A stretch of DNA of 64,000 nt from Fictibacillus enclensis (GTDB lineage Bacteria > Bacillota > Bacilli > Bacillales > Fictibacillaceae): contig NZ_KQ758618.1 in NCBI RefSeq assembly GCF_001457035.1, positions 744,001 through 808,000 of the forward strand, written 5' to 3'. The notes beneath the pieces were generated by a model, which was given only the letters and a program-made list of their open reading frames with translations, was not told the DNA's origin and did not search any database. Position 1 is the stretch's first letter. Every line of letters starts with the position of its first letter. The position numbers and the translations under genes were made by a program. Below, piece by piece: positions 59,425 to 64,000 of this stretch.

Positions 59425-61461
59425 ATGTGGAAACAAATTTTTGGGGTGCTTCAGCGGGTAGGTAAGGCGTTGATGCTTCCGGTTGCGATTTTGCCGGCGG
59501 CAGGTTTGCTTTTAGCCTTTGGTAACGCATTCAAAAACCCTGCATTGCTTGATAAGATCCCTGCATTAAAAGCTGGCTGGTTCCAGCTTGTGGCAAGTGT
59601 AATGGAAAACTCGGGGAACATTGTGTTTTCCAACCTGTCCCTGCTTTTTGCGGTAGGGGTAGCCGTCGGTCTGGCCGGCGGAGAAGGAGTGGCAGGACTT
59701 GCTGCCATCATTGGTTACTTGATCATGAACGTGACGATGGGCACATTAAAAGGCATCACGCCGGACATGATCAAAGACAGTCCGGAGTTTGCCAATGTGC
59801 TTGGGATTCCAACGTTGCAAACCGGTGTTTTCGGCGGTATTATCGTAGGTATTCTTGCTTCGTATCTATATAAGCGTTTTTACAAGATCGAACTGCCTCC
59901 ATACTTAGGGTTCTTTGCTGGTAAACGGTTTGTGCCGATTATTACAGCGGTTTCATCCCTGGTACTTGGGATCATTATGATCGGTGTTTGGCCTTATGCA
60001 CAGCACGGGCTAAATTCTTTCTCGCATTTTATGCTTGATTCCAACCGTACACTAGCAGCCTTCGTTTTCGGTGTGATTGAACGTTCGTTAATCCCTTTCG
60101 GACTTCACCACATTTTCTACTCTCCTTTCTGGTTTGAGTTTGGGCAATATACGGACAAAGCCGGCGACATCATACGCGGTGACCAAAAAATCTTTTTTGC
60201 TCAAATTAAAGATGGTGCGCCACTAACCGCCGGTACATTCATGACAGGTAAGTTTCCGTTCATGATGTTTGGTCTTCCGGCAGCAGCGCTTGCCATGTAT
60301 CATGAAGCGCGCCCTGAACACAAAAAAGTCGTAGCGGGCATCATGGGCTCTGCAGCCCTGACTTCGTTCCTTACAGGGATTACTGAACCACTTGAATTTA
60401 CATTCTTGTTCGTGGCTCCTGTACTTTTCGGAATTCATGCAATTTTTGCCGGGTTGTCATTTATGACAATGCAGCTGTTAAATGTTAAAATCGGTATGAC
60501 TTTCTCAGGTGGGGTTATCGATTATCTGTTGTTTGGAGTTCTGCCGGGCCGTACCGCTTGGTGGCTTGTTATTCCGGTAGGCTTGGTTCTTGCCGTGATT
60601 TATTACTTCGGTTTCCGCTTTGCGATCAGAAAATGGGATCTTAAGACCCCGGGACGCGAAGTAGTGGATGATGAAGTAGAAACAAACGTGAGTGCGAGCA
60701 ACGAAGGTTCTTTGGCGGCCAACATTCTTGAAGGACTTGGCGGAAAAGGAAACATTCGTGATCTTGATGCTTGTATTACACGTCTGCGTGTTGCGGTTAA
60801 TGATGCGAAAAATGTTGATAAAGATCGTTTGAAAAAACTCGGAGCTTCCGGTGTACTGGAAATGGGCAACAACATTCAGGCCATTTTCGGAACACGCTCA
60901 GATACGCTTAAGAGTGAAATCAAAGATATTATGGACGGTAAAGTCGTAGCAGCACCGAAAGAACCATTAACCGAAAAGCAGGAAATGGAAGTACCTGCTC
61001 CAGCCGTAGCTGAACGTTTCGTTTCACCGCTGGAAGGGAAAATCATGCCTATAACAGAAGTGCCTGACCAAGTGTTTTCTGGTAAAATGATGGGTGATGG
61101 ATTTGCTGTGGAACCTTCGGATGGAACAGTAGTATCACCAGTAAATGGTAAGATCATCAACGTATTCCCGACAAAGCACGCAATTGGAATTGAATCCGAT
61201 GGCGGCCGCGAAATTCTGGTCCATTTTGGAATCGACACGGTCAAACTTAAAGGAGAAGGATTCGAATTGTTTGTGAATGAGGGTGACATCATAGAGCAAG
61301 GGCAAGAATTAATGAAAGTTAATCTTGATTTTGTAAAAGGAAACGCTCCATCAGTTATAACACCAATCGTGTTTACCAACCTTGCTGAAGGAGAAAGCAT
61401 TCACCTCGAAAAAACAGGAAATGTGTCTAAAGGTGAAGAAAATATCATCGCAATCCACTAA
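59425..61461 (+). CDS. ptsG: Glucose-specific PTS enzyme IICBA
   Basis: Imports and phosphorylates glucose, with phosphate from HPr. The 678-residue protein has the IIC membrane domain (about 1-400, with [14 protein letters not shown]), the IIB domain with phosphorylated Cys in [12 protein letters not shown], and a C-terminal IIA domain with the active His in [21 protein letters not shown] 59425 follows AAGGAGGAA; the frame is open back to 59335 inside the leader. GlcT-controlled. Confidence 0.96.
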   Translation: MWKQIFGVLQRVGKALMLPVAILPAAGLLLAFGNAFKNPALLDKIPALKAGWFQLVASVMENSGNIVFSNLSLLFAVGVAVGLAGGEGVAGLAAIIGYLIMNVTMGTLKGITPDMIKDSPEFANVLGIPTLQTGVFGGIIVGILASYLYKRFYKIELPPYLGFFAGKRFVPIITAVSSLVLGIIMIGVWPYAQHGLNSFSHFMLDSNRTLAAFVFGVIERSLIPFGLHHIFYSPFWFEFGQYTDKAGDIIRGDQKIFFAQIKDGAPLTAGTFMTGKFPFMMFGLPAAALAMYHEARPEHKKVVAGIMGSAALTSFLTGITEPLEFTFLFVAPVLFGIHAIFAGLSFMTMQLLNVKIGMTFSGGVIDYLLFGVLPGRTAWWLVIPVGLVLAVIYYFGFRFAIRKWDLKTPGREVVDDEVETNVSASNEGSLAANILEGLGGKGNIRDLDACITRLRVAVNDAKNVDKDRLKKLGASGVLEMGNNIQAIFGTRSDTLKSEIKDIMDGKVVAAPKEPLTEKQEMEVPAPAVAERFVSPLEGKIMPITEVPDQVFSGKMMGDGFAVEPSDGTVVSPVNGKIINVFPTKHAIGIESDGGREILVHFGIDTVKLKGEGFELFVNEGDIIEQGQELMKVNLDFVKGNAPSVITPIVFTNLAEGESIHLEKTGNVSKGEENIIAIH

Positions 61462-61485
61462 AAAATATCAAAGGAGTTTTTAATC

Positions 61486-61752
61486 ATGGCAGAAAAAACA
61501 TTTAAAGTAACTAGCGATTCAGGAATCCACGCACGTCCGGCAACTGTTCTTGTTAACCAGGCAGGACAATTCAGCTCAGACATGACTCTTGGGTACAACG
61601 GGAAAAATGTTAACCTTAAGTCCATTATGGGCGTGATGAGCCTTGGAATCCAAAGCGGTTCTGAAATCACAATCAAAGCTGAAGGAAACGATGCTGAAGT
61701 AGCGTTAAAAGCGATTGAAGATGTAATGAAAAAGGAAGGACTTGGTGAGTAA
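61486..61752 (+). CDS. ptsH: Phosphocarrier protein HPr
   Basis: Phosphate relay between enzyme I and sugar permeases. The 88-residue protein has His15 (SGIHARPAT) for PTS phosphate and Ser46 (KSIMGVMSL) for the HPr kinase, whose Ser-P form is the CcpA co-repressor. AAGGAG precedes ATG 61486. Its stop overlaps ptsI by one base. Confidence 0.98.
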   Translation: MAEKTFKVTSDSGIHARPATVLVNQAGQFSSDMTLGYNGKNVNLKSIMGVMSLGIQSGSEITIKAEGNDAEVALKAIEDVMKKEGLGE

Positions 61753-63464
61753 TGTCTGAAAACATTTCAGGTATTGCTGCATCAGCAGGCATAGCGATTG
61801 CCAAAGCATTCATCCTTGAGAATCCTGAATTGACAATCGAAAAGAAGCGGGTGGAAGATACTGCTTCCGAGATTAACCGTTTTTCCGCCGCTGTCGAAAA
61901 GGCGAAAGGCGAACTTCAGGTTATTAAAGAAAATGCACTAAGAGATTTAGGAGAAGATAAGGCAGCAATTTTTGCTGCCCATCTTCTTGTTCTTGAAGAT
62001 CCAGAGCTTATTGATGCAGTAAAAACGAAAATTGAAAGCGAAAATGTAAATGCAGAAAGTGCCATGGATGAAATCTCCAGCATGTTCATTACCATGTTTG
62101 AACAAATGGACAATGAATATATGAAAGAGCGTGCGGCGGATATCCGAGACGTATCTAAACGTGTTCTTGCTCATTTGCTGGGGGTTCAATTCTCATCCCC
62201 TGCAAGTATTTCTGAAGAAGTTATTATTATTGCTGAAGATTTAACACCGTCAGATACCGCCCAGCTTAACCGTCAATTTGTTCTCGGTTTTGCAACAGAT
62301 ATTGGCGGAAGAACTTCTCATTCCGCTATCATGTCCCGTTCAATGGAAATTCCAGCAGTTGTTGGAACTAAAGTAGTGACCGAGAAAATTCAAAACGGCA
62401 CGATTCTTGTGATTGACGGACTTGACGGTGAAGTTATTGTTGACCCAACCGAAGAGGAACTTGCACTTTATAGGAAGAAACAAGATCAATATAAAGAACA
62501 AAAAGCAGAGTGGGCGAAGCTTGTTAACGAGCCAACAACGACGACTGATGGCCAGCATGTAGAACTTGCTGCCAACATTGGAACACCTAAGGACGTTCAG
62601 GGTGTGCTTGAGAATGGTGCCGAAGGTGTTGGGCTTTACCGAACAGAGTTCTTGTATATGGGCCGTGACCAGCTTCCAACCGAGGAAGAACAGTTTAAGG
62701 CGTATAAAGAAGTTCTCGAAAAAATGGAAGGAAAGCCTGTTGTTATCCGTACGTTGGATATCGGCGGTGACAAAGAACTGCCTTATTTGGACCTTCCAAA
62801 AGAAATGAATCCGTTTCTTGGTTTCCGTGCCATCCGACTTTGCCTGGAACAGCAGGATATCTTCAGAACACAGCTGAGAGCGTTGCTTCGAGCAAGTGCA
62901 TACGGTAATTTGAAGATCATGTTCCCGATGATTGCGACGCTGGTCGAATTCCGCGCAGCCAAGAATGTTCTTCTTGAAGAAAAAGAAAAGCTCGCAAAGG
63001 AAAATATTGATGTTTCTGAAAACATTGAACTTGGAATCATGGTTGAAATTCCATCGACTGCGGTGCTTTCAGACCGTTTTGCCAAAGAAGTAGATTTCTT
63101 CTCTATTGGTACAAACGATCTTATTCAGTACACGATGGCGGCAGACAGAATGAACGAGAGAGTTTCCTATTTGTATCAGCCATACAATCCGGCTATTCTC
63201 CGTTTGATTCAAATGGTCATCAATGCTGCCCACAAAGAAGGTAAATGGGTAGGAATGTGTGGAGAAATGGCAGGAGATCCAATCGCTATTCCGATTCTGC
63301 TCGGTCTTGGACTCGATGAATTCTCCATGAGCGCAACGTCTGTGCTTCCTGCCAGAAGCCAGCTTTCCAAACTTTCCAAATCAGAAGCTGCAAAACATGT
63401 AGATACAATTTTAAACATGGATACTGCTGAAGAAGTTGTAAAGTTTGTGAATGAAAATTTTTAA
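61752..63464 (+). CDS. ptsI: PTS enzyme I (PEP-protein phosphotransferase)
   Basis: Transfers phosphate from PEP to HPr. The 570-residue protein has the active His in [21 protein letters not shown] (about residue 189), the PEP-binding domain with [10 protein letters not shown], and the C-terminal signature [16 protein letters not shown] and [13 protein letters not shown] overlaps the ptsH stop (TAATG), indicating translational coupling. Confidence 0.98.
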   Translation: MSENISGIAASAGIAIAKAFILENPELTIEKKRVEDTASEINRFSAAVEKAKGELQVIKENALRDLGEDKAAIFAAHLLVLEDPELIDAVKTKIESENVNAESAMDEISSMFITMFEQMDNEYMKERAADIRDVSKRVLAHLLGVQFSSPASISEEVIIIAEDLTPSDTAQLNRQFVLGFATDIGGRTSHSAIMSRSMEIPAVVGTKVVTEKIQNGTILVIDGLDGEVIVDPTEEELALYRKKQDQYKEQKAEWAKLVNEPTTTTDGQHVELAANIGTPKDVQGVLENGAEGVGLYRTEFLYMGRDQLPTEEEQFKAYKEVLEKMEGKPVVIRTLDIGGDKELPYLDLPKEMNPFLGFRAIRLCLEQQDIFRTQLRALLRASAYGNLKIMFPMIATLVEFRAAKNVLLEEKEKLAKENIDVSENIELGIMVEIPSTAVLSDRFAKEVDFFSIGTNDLIQYTMAADRMNERVSYLYQPYNPAILRLIQMVINAAHKEGKWVGMCGEMAGDPIAIPILLGLGLDEFSMSATSVLPARSQLSKLSKSEAAKHVDTILNMDTAEEVVKFVNENF

Positions 63465-63478
63465 TGGCAAGTGAATGA

Positions 63479-63520
63479 TAAGAGCTGGTCCTTTTGTAAA
63501 GGATCGGCTTTTCTTTGTTG
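63479..63520 (+). terminator. Terminator after ptsI
   Basis: AGAGCTGGTCCTTT and AAAGGATCGGCTTTT pair with a G-U pair and small mismatch around TGT, followed by Ts. Confidence 0.72.
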
Positions 63521-63672
63521 ACAACGATGAATTTTTCTTTTATCCTTTTTAAGGATTTTGTGTTGAACTGGTGGATGTTTGGATGCAGCAGTGAAGATGG
63601 AAGAGATAACCATTTTTCGAAGCTGGAGCATACAACATGAATAGACACCGGAAGAAAGAAGAGGCGGAAAAA

Positions 63673-64000
63673 ATGGATAAACCAATAGGTGTAATTGACT
63701 CGGGTGTCGGCGGATTGACTGTGGCAAGAGAGATCATGCGGCAGCTGCCAAAAGAAGAAATCTATTACGTGGGAGATACAGCCCGCTGCCCTTATGGCCC
63801 GCGGCCAATGGACGAAGTCAGAACCTATACATTGGAAATGATTGAATTCCTTCTGAGCAAGGAGATAAAAATGCTGGTTATTGCCTGCAATACGGCAACG
63901 GCAGCGATATTGGAAGAAGTGAAAGAAAAGCTGAGCATCCCTGTTATTGGGGTGATTAATCCCGGCGCACGCACGGCCCTTAAAGTGACAAAAAATGGTC
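63673..64000 (+). CDS. murI: Glutamate racemase, 3' end outside window
   Basis: Makes D-glutamate for peptidoglycan. The 109 visible residues have the N-terminal motif [14 protein letters not shown] with the catalytic region Asp-Ser, [14 protein letters not shown], and the first catalytic Cys in VIACNTATA. An in-frame ATG at 63637 has GGAG 8 bases ahead, so a start 12 residues earlier is possible; 63673 matches the racemase N-terminus best. Also called racE in B. subtilis, where it follows the gerE region. Confidence 0.94.
   Translation, partial: MDKPIGVIDSGVGGLTVAREIMRQLPKEEIYYVGDTARCPYGPRPMDEVRTYTLEMIEFLLSKEIKMLVIACNTATAAILEEVKEKLSIPVIGVINPGARTALKVTKNG

Overview
The window is a chromosomal core segment of an endospore-forming member of the Bacillaceae (Bacillota). 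Evidence: AGGAGG-type ribosome binding sites, TTG/GTG/ATT starts, T-box and L-box leaders, sporulation genes (gerE, sspI, ytxC, ytaF, glcU-gdh), and a gene order that follows the Bacillus subtilis citZ-to-racE stretch closely. The genus cannot be fixed from sequence reading alone. No prophage, insertion sequence, CRISPR array, rRNA or tRNA gene was recognised; the region is mostly housekeeping, so the interest lies in regulation, small genes and departures from the usual order.

Layout. 1-3363: citrate synthase (cut by the window edge), isocitrate and malate dehydrogenases. 3451-6617: a MaoC-like protein, then phoP-phoR. 6834-12826: polA, mutM, ytaF, coaE, gapB. 13137-16958: speD, an unknown gene, nrdR, dnaB, dnaI (replication initiation). 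17072-21614: glcU-gdh, mqnC and an amino-acid ABC transporter lacking a nearby ATPase, all lying between dnaI and ytxC, which are near neighbours in B. subtilis. 21723-26902: ytxC, T-box-thrS, a 170-bp Bacillaceae repeat, L20-leader-infC-rpmI-rplT, ysdA. 26908-30875: reverse-strand cydAB-type quinol oxidase (ythAB) and sspI, with a TVP38-family gene and a dimeric dUTPase on the forward strand. 31009-35601: ysgA, T-box-pheS-pheT. 35658-42267: rnhC (reverse), zapA, cvpA, polX, mutS2, yshE and a 27-codon membrane ORF. 42957-47994: the fatty acid degradation block lcfA, fadR, fadB, etfB, etfA. 48085-52709: histidine phosphatase, trxA, uvrC, L-box-lysC. 52747-57812: bioB and yslB (reverse), sdhCAB. 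58027-64000: gerE, glcT, ptsG-ptsH-ptsI and the start of murI.

How the genes work together. The carbon-flow genes carry readable control sites: a CcpA site (cre) in the lcfA promoter and another before the maoC-like gene, a CcpN operator on gapB, a GlcT antiterminator target before ptsG, a FadR operator before fadR, and a BirA box before bioB. Amino-acid supply is sensed by T-boxes (Thr, Phe) and a lysine riboswitch. Sporulation-specific expression is suggested by a sigma-K promoter before gerE and a weaker sigma-G-like promoter before glcU-gdh.

No wholly new multi-gene system was found. The best leads are an orphan four-hexamer Pho box after phoR followed by a terminator with no gene between them, a structured speD leader that can hide its own ribosome binding site, an 8-5-8 perfect palindrome over the infC -35 box, an ABC transporter without ATPase under a palindrome, a bd-type oxidase with Cys in place of a key heme-pocket Glu, and two small unrecognised genes beside mutS2.
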